From positions 302,351,466 through 302,415,465 of the forward strand of contig CM057009.1 in the NCBI GenBank assembly GCA_029891345.1: 64,000 nt of DNA. The letters are read 5' to 3'. This document shows, piece by piece, positions 44,688 to 55,620 of this stretch; position 1 is the stretch's first letter, and each line of letters starts with the position of its first letter. The notes below the pieces were generated by a model. The model ran no database searches, was not told where the DNA came from, and saw only the letters and a list, made by a program, of their open reading frames with translations. The position numbers and the translations under genes were made by a program. Origin of the DNA: Dryococelus australis (taxonomy: Eukaryota > Arthropoda > Insecta > Phasmatodea > Phasmatidae).

Positions 44688-45172
44688 GACCACTTGGTGA
44701 ATTATATGTGGATGGAGGACGGATGTAGTGCTATAAGAATAACCCAGTACCGCAATCGCTGGAAAAGCTGGCCCACTTAGCACTGCAATTATAACCGCAA
44801 TTTCGGTGCTAACTCTGTGCTGTGATTGATCCACACATAGCAACCCACTTAGCACCGCACTTAACACCGGACTTAGCACCACACTTACCACCACATAGCA
44901 CACAATCTCCTCCTCCACCTCTTACTCCTCATCTCTCAATTCCGCACTTAGCTCCATGTGATTCAACTATATACACCCCATTCCCTCCATCACCCCTACC
45001 TGAGCTGTGGTGCTATGTGGTGCTAGTGTGGTGTTAAATATTAAGTGCGGTTCTAATTGCAGTGCTAATTTCGGTGCTAAGTGGGCCAGTTTTTTCCCAG
45101 CGATTGCGGTGCTAGGTTAATCTTATGGCACTACATCCGTCCCCTCAACCACATGTCATTCGCCAAGTGGTC
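44688..45172. mobile_element. Foldback element with about 130-base inverted ends
   Basis: The left arm GACCACTTGGTGAATTATAT ... GGACGGATGTAGTGCTATAA ... ACCGCAATCGCTGG is repeated inverted at the right as CCAGCGATTGCGGT ... GGCACTACATCCGTCC ... ATTCGCCAAGTGGTC. The interior repeats CACTTAGCACCGCACTTA-type words. No target duplication was seen. The two short open frames inside are read-through. Confidence 0.85.
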
Positions 45173-45430
45173 CAGAATGCGCCAACCCCTTCTACTCCCA
45201 TTCCCCCTCCAGGTCGAGTAGAGGGAAGTGTACTGCATGCAGCTTAAAGTTACGACCTGTCAAGGTAAGCATTATCGACATGACTTATAGTTTCTGGTCC
45301 ATGTATAGCCATTTCATTCGATTATTTCTACGAACGAACAAGGAAAAAAAAAACACGAGTGTTGCAGTTCTACACTTTAGGTATTTTCTCCATCTCATAG
45401 TTGTAAGTCATTTTGTAATGTTTCAAGTGC

Positions 45431-46100
45431 TGTGCCATTATGTGGCACCATTAGTGTTTTTCTTGTTTTTGTTGTCTTTGCCCTTATTCGGATAAAGTTT
45501 GATTTTGTTGAGAAAGTCTTGTTGTTGTTGATTTTCTGCTGTTAATAATCTGCTGGCAAAATATTTATTTCATGCGAAAACTTAAACTTGAAATTTATAT
45601 TCAATGAAATTTATTAAATATTTATTTTGCCATTGCTTGTATACATTCTTAAAGAGTAATGTGTTTATTTATGTAATTTACTGTGTCATAAAATTGTTCG
45701 TTTAGGTTTTCTTCTAGTACAAAATAACTATGTGTTGTAAATTTGTCAGTTATGTGTTTTCAAAATGTGTGTTGAGAATCTCATGTTTTGTACTTTGTTC
45801 AATCTGTTAAGATAGCAACATTTATGGTATAATATTATTTATTTTCATTAATGTAATTATTATCTACTGTTATGTCTCCAAATAAAATCATAAACTAATA
45901 GTTTGTAAATGAAACCTTGTATAAAAGTAAATTATTACTAGACAATCTACTTGTAACTTGTGACTACGATCTACTACTCTGTGTATTTATAATTTCCTGT
46001 GTGTTGCTCTATGGTGCTGAAGTGACCTGTGCTTCACAAAATTCTCATAATTGAGTCGACTCTGCTTTTTTTGAGCTCTGATAGTAATCAAGTAATTATA
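45431..46100 (+). repeat. 5' LTR of the errantivirus-like element
   Basis: TGTGCCATTATGTGGCACCA begins a 670-base segment repeated at 51833-52499. Shared blocks include GCCCTTATTCGG, AACTTAAACTTGAAATTTAT, TTCTTAAAGAGTAATG, TTAGGTTTTCTTCTAGT and TCAGTTATGTGTTTTCAAAA. Many substitutions and small gaps separate the two, so the insertion is old. Confidence 0.88.
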
Positions 46101-46112
46101 TGGTGACAAAAC
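46101..46112 (+). promoter_or_regulatory. Candidate primer-binding site
   Basis: TGGTGACAAAAC immediately follows the 5' LTR and starts with TGG, as a site paired to a tRNA 3' CCA end would. The tRNA is not identified. Confidence 0.45.
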
Positions 46113-46497
46113 ATCTATTACCACCACTGTTAATTTGAATGTAAATATTTATTTACTCTTCTATGTTTTTGTGTTTTTTTCTACAAAGTTTGTAAAACGT
46201 AAGTTATATGTTATGTTTAGTGCAATTTAACACGTTGGCCAACTTTCTAGCCACAATGTGTCAGCTGACTTCACGAGCAGAATGGGAAGTGAGCAACAGT
46301 TCTCGCGGTAAGTTAACATTAGCCAGCTCCCAGGTAAATGCTCACATTTTACAAGACGTAAGTAATTGTCATCTGTTCCAGTGTCGGTTTGGGCCTCTTA
46401 AGACTAAAGAACCTAATACTGAAGGTAGTGTCTGCCATGTGCAGTTTCCCAATCTTGTAGGCTACCAAAGGTCTAGTACCCCACGAATTGAAGTAAC

Positions 46498-46761
46498 TTG
46501 GGCTCTCTTCAGGTCAAAGTGCCTGTTGACTCTGGTTCGGTGCAGGCCATTATTTCTAGCAAATTATTTAAACACCTCCAAAATTTGAACATTATCAAAT
46601 CTGTTCAGATTGTTCAGTTCATGTATTACACAGCATCTAATGACCCCTTATCCATATCATGCAGTGCGTCTGTCAAACTATGTATTTCTTATTTCACTTG
46701 GGTAGTTAAGAGCCTAGTAGCAGATAACTTAAGTCAAAATGTTATGTTATATGCTTCATGA
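46498..46761 (+). pseudogene. Retropepsin-like protease of the LTR element
   Basis: The frame begins with LQVKVPVDSGSVQAIISSKL. DSG is the catalytic motif of retroviral-type aspartic proteases, normally followed by a hydrophobic strand as here. The frame ends early, and the link to the RT frame is broken. The ORF just upstream (46208-46588) has no zinc knuckle, so no gag can be claimed. Confidence 0.65.
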
Positions 46762-46959
46762 GAAAGTATGTTCTTATACTTGATATCCATGGTAATCATG
46801 ATTTTTTTTTAATTTGCTCCTGAGCAGACAATTTTATTTGTTTACTGGAACAAACATGTGAACACAGATATAAGCCATGAGTTAAATCCATACCCATCTG
46901 CAAGTCCTTTAGGTAATTTAAATGCAAAGGAGCATGCAACCATTCAGGACTTTTGTGGT

Positions 46960-47840
46960 CAGTTTCCTATTGTGTATAAGATCAAATTATTAGATTAGGA
47001 ACAAGTCAAAAGTCATCCCTATCGATTAGCTCCTCCACAAATGGAGCCTTTGAGACTCCAAGTTCAGGATCTCATTAACAAAGGTGATATTGAACAGTCC
47101 ACATCTCAATATGATAGTCCATCATTTTAATTTACAAAGCCTAATGGAAAATAAAGAATGGTATGTAACTATCGGAAGTTTAATCAAAAACTGAAATTGA
47201 ATCAGTACTGTTTCACTCACCTTTATTCTGCCTTTAATTGGTCTAGAAAGTCAACAGTTTTCGCAACCTTTGATCGCAATGCCACCTATCATCAGATACC
47301 TTTGCCAAATATTCAAAACCCATTACAAGTTTCTGAGTACTTTGGAACCTTTAAAAATTTACCCACTTGACTTTTGGCCTTGCAACTGGTGCCCAAGTCT
47401 TTACCAGACTTTTGGATCAAATATTTTACTACAATAAATTCCACTATGTTTATATTTAATTGGACGATTTGGTTGTATACTCCTAGAACTATGAGCAACA
47501 ACTCGGTAACCGTAAAGAGGTTCTTACTAGATTAGAAGGCAGGCTTCACTGTCAATCCTGCAAAAGTCAAATTCGCAGTTCAGGTAATATTGTTCCTCGG
47601 TCACAAAATTTCCTCACAATGTGTTGCCATAGATCGAGATAGAACTCAGGCTATTAGAAATTTGCCACCCCCACAAGACATTAAGGGCATAGCCTGCTTT
47701 ATAGGAATGGTTCAATTTTTTGGGAAATTTACACTCCATCTTTGCTGAAAAGGTCGCACCCTTAAACAAGTTGCATAAGAAATCTGAGAAATTTGAGTGG
47801 GGTACAGAACAACAAATAGCTTTTGAAATATTAAAATAAG
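46960..47840 (+). pseudogene. Reverse transcriptase of the LTR element, multiply broken
   Basis: Frames read SHPYRLAPPQMEPLRLQVQD, RMVCNYRKFNQKLKLNQY, TFDRNATYHQIPLP, FGLATGAQVFTRLLDQIFYY and LDDLVVYS, the degraded YxDD active-site box with a stop just before it. They end FLGHKISSQ and APLNKLHKKSEKFEWG. These are the thumb and connection of a Ty3/gypsy RT. At least five stops or frame changes occur. Confidence 0.85.
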
Positions 47841-48200
47841 ATATTATATATTCACCCGTTCTCAGCATGGCAGACTTCTCAAAAAATGTTATTCTACAGA
47901 CTGATGCCTCTGTTTTAGATGTGTGGGCAGTTCTTGCCCAAGATGTCATGCATGCTGACTCCTCAAGAGTGAAAATCATCTATTATCTACGAGCTAGAGT
48001 GCTTAGTTGTAGTTTTTGGCACTGAAATGTTTCACCAGTATGTGGAAAATTCGGAATTTCTCCTAGAAACCGATAATCAGGTGTTGTCTTGGTTTTTGCA
48101 CATCCTTGTCAAATAGGAAAAATTGGTCATTGGGTGATGCATATTTTTTCCTTACAATTCAAAGTTTAGCACATCAAAGGTACCCAAAACTAGTAGCCGA
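47820..48200 (+). pseudogene. RNase H region of the LTR element
   Basis: YSPVLSMADFSKNVILQTDA, SVLDVWAVLAQD shows the TDAS-type first catalytic aspartate of gypsy RNase H. The later HPCQIGKIGHWVMHIFSLQF segment matches the region before the last catalytic residues but is in another frame. Confidence 0.7.
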
Positions 48201-48398
48201 TACTCTTCCAAGAATATTTGAGGTTTCAAATTTTTATGTTACACCTGAAAACTTACCACATTGCAATGGTTTGACAAACTTTCCCCTAGGATTTAAAAAT
48301 ATTCAGGATTGTAAGAACAAAGACCCAGAGTTAACCATAAGTATTCCAAAAATTAAGTCGGGTGTTGAGATAAGCCCTACTCTCTGACCAAGGGTGTC

Positions 48399-49115
48399 TT
48401 GTATTGTAAAACAAACAACAGAAAATGTGTGGTTTTCCCAGCTCATTTATGCAATATGGTTTTTGCATACTTCCACTCTTCACCTATTCGAGCACACCTT
48501 GGCATTTTCAAAATGATGTATGCTATTAGGCACTATTTTACCTGGAAATGGCTGTACACCCATATTCCTGACTGTGTGAAGATCTGTCAGATATGTGCCA
48601 TGAGTAAGCCTATTCAAAAATCGCATTAAAATTTTTGTCCACCAATGTAGTCAAAAGGTTCATGCAAAAGTTATTCATTGATTTTGTAGGTGTACTCCCT
48701 AAGAGTAAGTCTGGCCATAACATGCATTTGGTATGTATTGATGCCTTTTCAAAATCAGTGTCCTTAATTCCTATGAGGAAAGCTGGTTCTTTTCTATACT
48801 GGACATGCTCTTCAGGTGCGCATATTTCAAAATTTTGGTAAACCTTCTACTATATTATCAGGCAAGGATCTCAGTTTATTACCAATTACTTTAGACACAT
48901 GTGTTTCTACTGTGGGATCAAACACATCACTTTGTCCCCATATAATCCTCCACCTTCACATGCGAAACATTTTAACAGAAACCTTCGTTCGGCACTCACT
49001 TTTTTTCCATTCAAATGATCAAATCAATTGGGACATTAATATGCACTTACAAATGACATTCAATTATGCTTTAATGTTCACGCACATGCCAAATCACCCT
49101 CTCTCCAACTTGTGA
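48399..49115 (+). pseudogene. Integrase of the LTR element, broken
   Basis: The zinc-binding N-domain is visible as FHSSPIRAHLGIFKMMYAIR ... CVKICQICAMSKPIQ (HHCC). The core starts KLFIDFVGVLPKSKSGHN, with the first catalytic D in FIDFVG, followed by LVCIDAFSKSVSLIPMR. The second half changes frame near 48820-48870. The C-terminal domain can be followed to about 49490, with HLKWSHKHTFIKYN-like sequence, then stops. Confidence 0.8.
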
Positions 49116-49949
49116 CACTTGAGTGATCTTCTTCCCGATGATGTCTCAGACATCCGAGGAATTTGGGCAGCAACCCACATACATCTTAAATGGTCTCACA
49201 AGCATACCTTTATTAAATACAACAAAAACAGAAAAGGTAACCCTTTTAGAACTTGAGACTTAGTTCTTTTAAAAGTATATGCCATTAGTAGGACAGTGGA
49301 CAAGCGCATGGCTAAATTATCATTTCGTTATTCTGGTCCCTATCAGATCCGATGATTTTTGGCGCCTGTCAGAGTCGACTTGGCTGACCCTAAAATGATC
49401 CTGTATTATGCGCACACATATCTCTCACCTAAAACCTTTTCATTATTGGGCTATATTCGAATTTATGGATGCCCACAGTTTTTGAAGATGTAGGTTCTGC
49501 CTGTGGGTTGTGATTAGCCCTGTATTCCATTTATTGTGTCTGAACCAGTCTCAGCTTTGACTGTGGACTGATCACCCACTGGTCTTAGTCTTCCATTTAA
49601 AGTAGGCCTACTCCAAAAAACATGGTCCCTAGGTTAAAGAGTTTATTCAAATTGTGTGTTGGGCATTGGTTTATTAGTTTATAGAGCTAGGGTTGTAACA
49701 GGAATATAGTGAACTTAATTTCATCGACTTATAATTTATATAATTAATTTAATATTTAAATTTGTTATAAATTTTGGGAATTCAGATATTGAATTGAATT
49801 ATTTGGTTTTAGTATTTCTTCTATTTTTTAGTGCATGTTCCATACCTGTGTGAACATGTTCTGATTTCCTGTGTTGCTGTCCTCTGCCTTGAATAATTTG
49901 GTGGTACCTGATTGTGTTGTGACTACCTGTCTGAATTATCTGTGATGGT

Positions 49950-51640
49950 AAAAATACTCCATTATGGTAAAGTATTCGAAAAGGAAGGTGATGTTATATT
50001 CACTTACAGCTCCTACTCCATCGTACTGGATTTTAATCTGCTGGAACTCGAAATGTAATCTGTTGAACTAGAGGATATGCTTCATATTATTACTGTCCTC
50101 ATGAAAAGGAAATGCAGGACTTGAGTCAGATGTCTAGTTTTGATCATAATTTTCAGTTTGCAGTAGCCCAATTAAAAGAAAATTCAATTGCATTCAGTCT
50201 GAAATTCTGACCTAACATCTCTGTTGACTCATGTGTACCAAAGAAAATCTGGAATTTTTTTGGAGGAAATATTTTGAAAACTGTGTTTGGCACCTAAGAG
50301 CTTGCTCTGTTGGAAAATTTTCTAAATTCTCCCGCCAATAATCAAGATGAAATTTCTGTCACTTTGGCTAACCATATAAATCTACTGCATAATATGGAAG
50401 ATCGAATATTGAACAACACCAAGAACATTAAAGTGCGGGCAACCCACTACTTTGAAAATTATAATGCTTTCTATGAAACCATAAACAAAACTTTAAATGA
50501 AATATTTGACCGAAGGTTGTTAGTTTTTGTGTTCATCTTTAAACTATGCCTATCCATATTACCTAAGCTGTGTACAATGCAAGGTTGGAAAATTTTTATT
50601 CGAAACATGCTATTGAGACCAGTTTTCATGGTAATTGAACTCTACTTTATTAAATCCAGTGTCTTTTATTAACATTTTGAACAAGATCCAACACCTAATT
50701 GCTTTACGTCCATACATGATAGCTCCTGTAACCCCCGGTAACCTGCATATGTTTTATGGGCTTAGTTCAGTGCAAGCTCTAATTTACAATACATCTTTAT
50801 GTGTTATATGGGATGTTACATTAGCCAATAAGGATAGCCTCTTTTATAGATAAAATGCTCTCCCCTAGCAGCTTCTGATTGATAATTTGAACCAGTGATT
50901 GTTATATGTGAATGAATTCCTTGTTGTTAGCCTGGACAGAAAATTTTTGCTTCATTGAATCATAATGCTCTACTCAGCATCAAAATAATGGCATCACCCT
51001 CTGTCCTCCTGTCTTTTCATTTTTAATAGTCATGATAGCTGTGAATTCAACCGTTTCTCTGCAAACTTCATCTAGAATTCTGTGAAAAATCGATTGTTTA
51101 ACTTGAAATTCCTTAAAAAAAAAATTCCCTTTAAATTTTTGCCGCTAAATTCTCTCGAATTCACCCTTCCCTGTAGATCTACTACTGATGATATTCGCTT
51201 TTTCTCCCTCTCTGAATGGGAGTGGATATCTAGGTAATGCTTATTATTGTGACATAGTAAGCCGTTACTTCAAAACTTTTGGTTCTGTTAGTTCAGAAAT
51301 GCACATTAATCTTACACTACCCATAATTCATTTTCAAAACTTACATCTAACCCATTGTCTCTTCTCGTTTCTAAATTTCCCAACCTTACCTTGCACTACT
51401 CCTTTGTTAAGGAACTTGATGATATGTTAGCACCCCAACCACATGGTACCAACTTCAGTGATATACTTCACATTCTCTGTCCAGTATATGCCCATCAAGT
51501 ACTCCTCCTAACTTTAACCTAGTATCCATTGTGGTTTCTTGCAGCATTAATTCTCGTGTCCTAGCCTTTTGTTTCTAGAGTTGGCTTAAATTCAGGTCTC
51601 TTCCCAACCTTCCATCACCACAACCAACCTCTTCACCTTC
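49950..51640 (+). pseudogene. Env-like third gene of the LTR element, broken
   Basis: The 2.3 kb between integrase and 3' LTR contains frames VKILHYGKVFEKEGDVIFTY, SYSIVLDFNLLEL, then FGGNILKTVFGT followed by LALLENFLNSPANNQDEI and VTLANHINLLHN. Last are GYLGNAYYCDIVSRYFKTFG and a hydrophobic stretch. A GG..LK..FGT motif followed by a coiled-coil-forming segment is characteristic of the fusion subunit of errantivirus Env proteins. This places the element among insect env-bearing gypsy elements. Stops interrupt it in many places. Confidence 0.55.
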
Positions 51641-51819
51641 CCTACCCAAAGGAACCCTAATGGTTACTCTACCTCGCATTCCACAAGAACCAATCGGATA
51701 ATTTTTGAAGTTTTGTAATCGGTTTCTTGTCATTTTTTGGGTAACTTAATGTATTATCTTGTATATTATCTAGTATATTTTGGGATTTTCGTAACCATTG
51801 AAAAGTCATGGTGTGGTTT

Positions 51820-51830
51820 GAGGGGAAGAA
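51820..51830 (+). promoter_or_regulatory. Polypurine tract
   Basis: GAGGGGAAGAA lies directly before the 3' LTR, the expected position of the plus-strand priming tract. Confidence 0.75.
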
Positions 51831-51832
51831 TG

Positions 51833-52499
51833 TGTGCCATTCTGTGGCATCATTAGTGTATTTATGTTTTTTGCTTTTGCCCTTATTCGGGTAAAGATTG
51901 CTTTTGTTGGCAAAGTCTTGTTGTCCATGATTTTCTGTCATTACAGCCAAACTATTTATTTCATGCACAAACTTAAACTTGAAATTTATATGAAATAAAG
52001 GTTATGAAATATTCATTTTGTTATAACATCTATAAATTCTTAAAGAGTAATGTTTATTTATAAGATTTACCATTTCATAAAATTGGTTCACTTAGGTTTT
52101 CTTCTAGTTCAAAAAACTATGTAATGTCAATTTGTCAGTTATGTGTTTTCAAAATGTGTTTTGAGTTTCTCATGTTTTGTGTTTTGTTCAATTTGTTAAG
52201 ATAGTAGCACTTGTGATATAATACATTATTTATATTCATTAATATAATTATTGTCTACTGTCAGGTCTCTAAAAAAATCATGACAAAATAATTTGTAACA
52301 AACATTGGATACAATTTAATTATTGCTCTACTTGTTACTGTGACCACGAATAACAGTTCCTCTGTCGAACCACTACTCTGTGGATTTATCATTTCCTATG
52401 CATTGCTTTGTGTTACTGATGTGACCTTCCCTTCACGAAACTATTGTCAAGTGGTTGACTGTGCTTTTCTTATGGTCTACTAATAATTAGTTAATTATG
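51833..52499 (+). repeat. 3' LTR of the errantivirus-like element
   Basis: It begins TGTGCCATTCTGTGGCATCA and parallels the 5' LTR throughout (667 against 670 bases). Confidence 0.88.
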
Positions 52500-52830
52500 T
52501 GGTGACAAAACAGCTAGTAAGTTTAATGTATATATTTGTGTACCCGCCCATAGTTTCATGATTTTAGTTTTAAAGTTATAATCTATTGGTTATATTTTAT
52601 GTTTAGTGCTGTCCAACTAGTTCGCCTCTTTTCCAGCCATTATGTGATAGCTGACTTCATGAGCAAACACTGCGTGTTACAAATTGCCATGTAACTGTTC
52701 TTACTCTGGTCTGATGAAAGTGAATCTGGTTGGTGGTAGAACCTAGTTGAACAGGAAAGTCTCCATGTTACAAGATTTTCTTTTCTCATCTTGACTACAA
52801 AGAACTTTCAGTTATTATAAGAAGATTGTA
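52500..52830 (+). mobile_element. Second copy of the element's leader after the 3' LTR
   Basis: GGTGACAAAACAGCTAGTAA, TTATGTTTAGTGC, CTTTTCCAGCCATTATGTGA, TAGCTGACTTCATGAGCA, ATGTTACAAGATT and ACTACAAAGAACTTTCAG parallel 46102-46430. The homology therefore runs past the LTR into the internal region, as if a second, truncated element shared this LTR. Confidence 0.65.
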
Positions 52831-53389
52831 ATTTATTTTCTTAATATTTGGGTACCATTAACCCAAAAATCTCGTAATATTGCAGTTGTTATAAAAACTA
52901 TTTAAAAAATATTCTTTGGATAACTCCACAGAGATGTAAACAAAAATCCAACTTATTAGATATGTAATACATATTTAACAAATCACCCCTAGGTGCACCT
53001 TTTTAATGTACAATTTTTACCATTTGTGATAATATGTACTATTGTTAGCAGTATTTTTTTTAATCCTTGTTACCACAAAGGAAAGACTAAAATAAAAAAT
53101 ACTCAACAAATTGTACAATTCGGCAACAAGAAATATATGAGCGAAGAGTCACGAAGTATTTGTTTACTTGTTTAATATTTTTAATATATGCCTTATACTT
53201 TTTATTGTGCACTTTTTATTTTATTTTTTATGATGGCTCGTGGTTAATGGTTCCTCTTTTAAGGATGACTTTCAGACTCGGGCTAGTGTTTAATCTTGTT
53301 CCCAAACACACAATCGTAACTAGATCCACTCCCTATGTTGGTCACTTTCAGTCTGGCGAATAATGTATTTCAGGTATCATCACAATTAC
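52831..53389. other. Intergenic, nothing recognised
   Basis: AT-rich. The short open frames do not match the neighbouring virus-like genes. Confidence 0.4.
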
Positions 53390-53672
53390 TAGTATGTGGT
53401 TCTTTTTACTGAGGGCGGTGCAACAGTACCAACGCAATATAGGTGGAGGACAGAAATTCCCTAAACTGTCGTAGTAGTTTGCACGTTTTCCACATTTGAC
53501 ATAAGTTACTTAGTGTGTTCCAAGCTCAGCTACCCTGTACATGTTGATTACGGCACAATCGTTACATTTGTGTTTAGGGGGCAAAATATCTCGCTCACAC
53601 ACTCCGCGAAATATATGTATCTTAAATTTGTGCGCAAATAGTCCCATATCCACATTCGTGAGAGGCCGTTTC
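53390..53672 (-). pseudogene. Adenain-like cysteine protease of a virus-like element, broken
   Basis: The minus-strand frame reads RPLTNVDMGLFAHKFKI, HIFRGVCERDILPPKHKCND, CAVINMYRVAELGTH, a stop, VTYVKCGKRANYYDSLGNF and CPPPILRWY. GTH followed by a stop (where the family usually has W) and then YYDS.GN..PP is the active-site histidine region of the adenovirus-type (C5) processing protease used by Polinton and adintovirus elements. The catalytic cysteine end was not seen. It sits downstream of the phospholipase-like gene on the same strand. Confidence 0.72.
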
Positions 53673-53699
53673 GGTAGATTTTTTCATTAATACATCTTC

Positions 53700-54354
53700 C
53701 TGATGCATCACTTTTACACACTTCCACCTCCTACAGGTAGAGGCCTTGGCTGTTTTTTACCCATGGTGATAGCTTCCATATTTTCACTGTGCCTTTTGGC
53801 CTTGGAAAATTGGCTCTGTTTCTTTGATGCTGTGTTGATGGCTCGGACGATACCACTTGTGTCTCAGATTATCCACTCAAGGACCTCAAGTGCAGGCAAA
53901 GCAGTGGAGAAAATCAGCCAGTAGATGTTTTCTTGGCCATGCATGCTTTTCTTTCCTTATTCGCTACTTTTCGTTTCACTTGCACCTTCCGCTTGCTCTT
54001 TGCACCCATGCCCATATTCATCTTAGTCTTTATCACATTTTAAATGTCCCAGGCCACAATTTTCTTTCTGTGTCCAGCATCTGACGAATTTATTATCTCG
54101 TCGGATTTTTGATCGAGTATCTTGTCTACCTAGTGCAGTGATTTTAGATCTTTGTTCAGAGAGTGGGTAATGATGGGTTCCTTGTACGCCTCGCCCAGTA
54201 CAGTGATGTCTGTGTTGCTGTGTGGCAGCCTCTTAGCTATCTTCGTTCCTGGACTGCAAAACTTGTATATGGGAATATGTAGCTTGAACAATATATTGTT
54301 GAACATCATTTCGACGACCCTGCTTCCAGCTATGGTTTTACCTCTTCGAGACAT
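53700..54354 (-). pseudogene. Phospholipase A2-type virion protein of a virus-like element, broken
   Basis: ATG at 54354 begins MSRRGKTIAGSRVVEMMFNN, then LHIPIYKFCSPGTKIAKRLP, the calcium-loop pattern of parvovirus-type phospholipase A2 with the first G of YxGPG changed to S. The catalytic segment is degraded to YKEPIITHS, where a HDxxY motif is expected. A basic stretch follows (NMGMGAKSKRKVQVKRKVAN), and after a frame change GIVRAINTASKKQSQ, MEAITMGKKQ and PLPVGGG near the C-terminus. Such proteins help virions leave endosomes in parvoviruses and also occur in Polinton/adintovirus-like elements. The loss of key residues and the stops make this a dead copy. Confidence 0.7.
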
Positions 54355-54659
54355 TGCTGTGAACTGACCTAGAACTTATAAATTGTTCCCTTTTATACGT
54401 TTTGGTTTCAGTTGGATTATGGACTTGGAACAGTATGGGTGTATAGTGCTAATGATGCATCTTATTTGTCGCTTCTACAGCAAAGCATTTACAGCTTTGC
54501 GCTATTTGCAATGACATGAAGAAAATTCCTGCAGGAAGAAACCCAGTATGACACTTCATTGCAATTTTGTCATTGTCAGTTTACTAGAAGTCATATTTTG
54601 AAGAGGCATTAAAATTTTTGCAGCATTGGTTCTCTGCAATCACAAACACTGCATGCACT

Positions 54660-54905
54660 TCCTGATCTGAAATAAGTTCCTCACACTCCACAATCAGCTC
54701 CATAATAGCTCTGTACACTTCATAATCAGCTCTGAAATCGCCCTGCACACTCCATAAACAGCACCGCATCATTCTGTAAAGGCTCCACAATCAGCCCGCA
54801 TGCTGTACAATGAGCTTGCGTGCTCCACAATTAGATCCACATGCTCCTAAAAATTCCACAATCAGCTCCTCATGCTCCACACACTCAGCAATCAGCACCA
54901 CACAC
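54660..54905. repeat. Degenerate short tandem repeat (CTCCACAATCAGCTC)n
   Basis: CTCCACAATCAGCTC, CTTCATAATCAGCTC, CTCCACAATCAGCCC, CTCCACAATTAGATC and similar 15-base words recur at 15- to 45-base spacing between the divergent virus-like genes. Both strands give short open frames only because the unit is a multiple of three. Confidence 0.75.
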
Positions 54906-55209
54906 ATCACAAGATAGTAGTGGTAACCCACATATTGTCCAGCAAGATGTTACTCTATCCATACATATTACTGCTGAAGATGATACATCTCCCACAAATC
55001 ACGACATCGTAGCCTATTTCCCAATAAAGTGTGCTGCATCATAACTGGTCATTCATACTGTTGAAAAACATGTGTGCTGTTGAGATTTCTCGAAGAATCG
55101 AATGACCTTCGGTTCTAAAACAACTACCTTACTCAAAATTGCTACAACAGCCAAAGTATCTGCAACTAGTGCAATTACTTCGATCTGTATATGGCCTACG
55201 CTATTCTCC

Positions 55210-55620
55210 ATGTAGTGACAATGAAGAAGTTATGCCCCTGAGTGAAACATTACCAACTTATGTGTTTATATCTTCCATGATATAGCATGTGAGAAATAGA
55301 CTAGCATTAAAGAATGACTTAGCATGGGTTGGCACATGAATGAGGACTGCATTTACCTCGGTCAGACTTATTCGCGCACATCCAAATAACTGCTGCATGA
55401 CAATGCAATAATGTTGGCGCTATTTCGCATGGGCGATACGAATTTGCAATATGTTTATGACCACATCAATACAGATATGATGTTATCGGATTTTAAGAGC
55501 CTGTGTTATTTGTGCTGGAAATACAAGTATGGATTTTTGGTGATCATAAATGACTGGCCTCTATATAATCTCAGGAGCCGAAACAGATTCGATCGGTTCC
55601 TTGTCGACCATCGAAAATGA
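55210..55620 (+). pseudogene. Packaging-ATPase-like gene of a virus-like element, C-terminal part, broken
   Basis: One frame, with stops after CEK, KE and RTSK, reads YIFHDIACEK, SMGWHMNEDCIYLGQTYSRT, LLHDNAIMLALFRMGDTNLQ, YVYDHINTDM, CWKYKYGFLVII and PLYNLRSRNRFDRFLVDHR. The hydrophobic strand ending in an acidic residue (IFHD) and the later IYLGQTYS strand fit Walker B and sensor regions of the FtsK/HerA-type genome-packaging ATPase found in Polinton/adintovirus-like elements. Walker A was not found. It is divergent from the phospholipase and protease genes on the minus strand. Confidence 0.55.

Larger units (their letters stand above)
45431..52499 (+). mobile_element. Decayed errantivirus-like (Ty3/gypsy) LTR retrotransposon
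   Basis: Paired LTRs enclose, in order, a retropepsin, RT, RNase H, integrase and an env-like third gene. TGGTGACAAAAC after the 5' LTR is a candidate primer-binding site, and GAGGGGAAGAA just before the 3' LTR is a polypurine tract. A gag region is essentially absent: less than 400 bases lie between the 5' LTR and the protease. Every reading frame carries stops and frame changes, so it cannot move. Confidence 0.88.
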
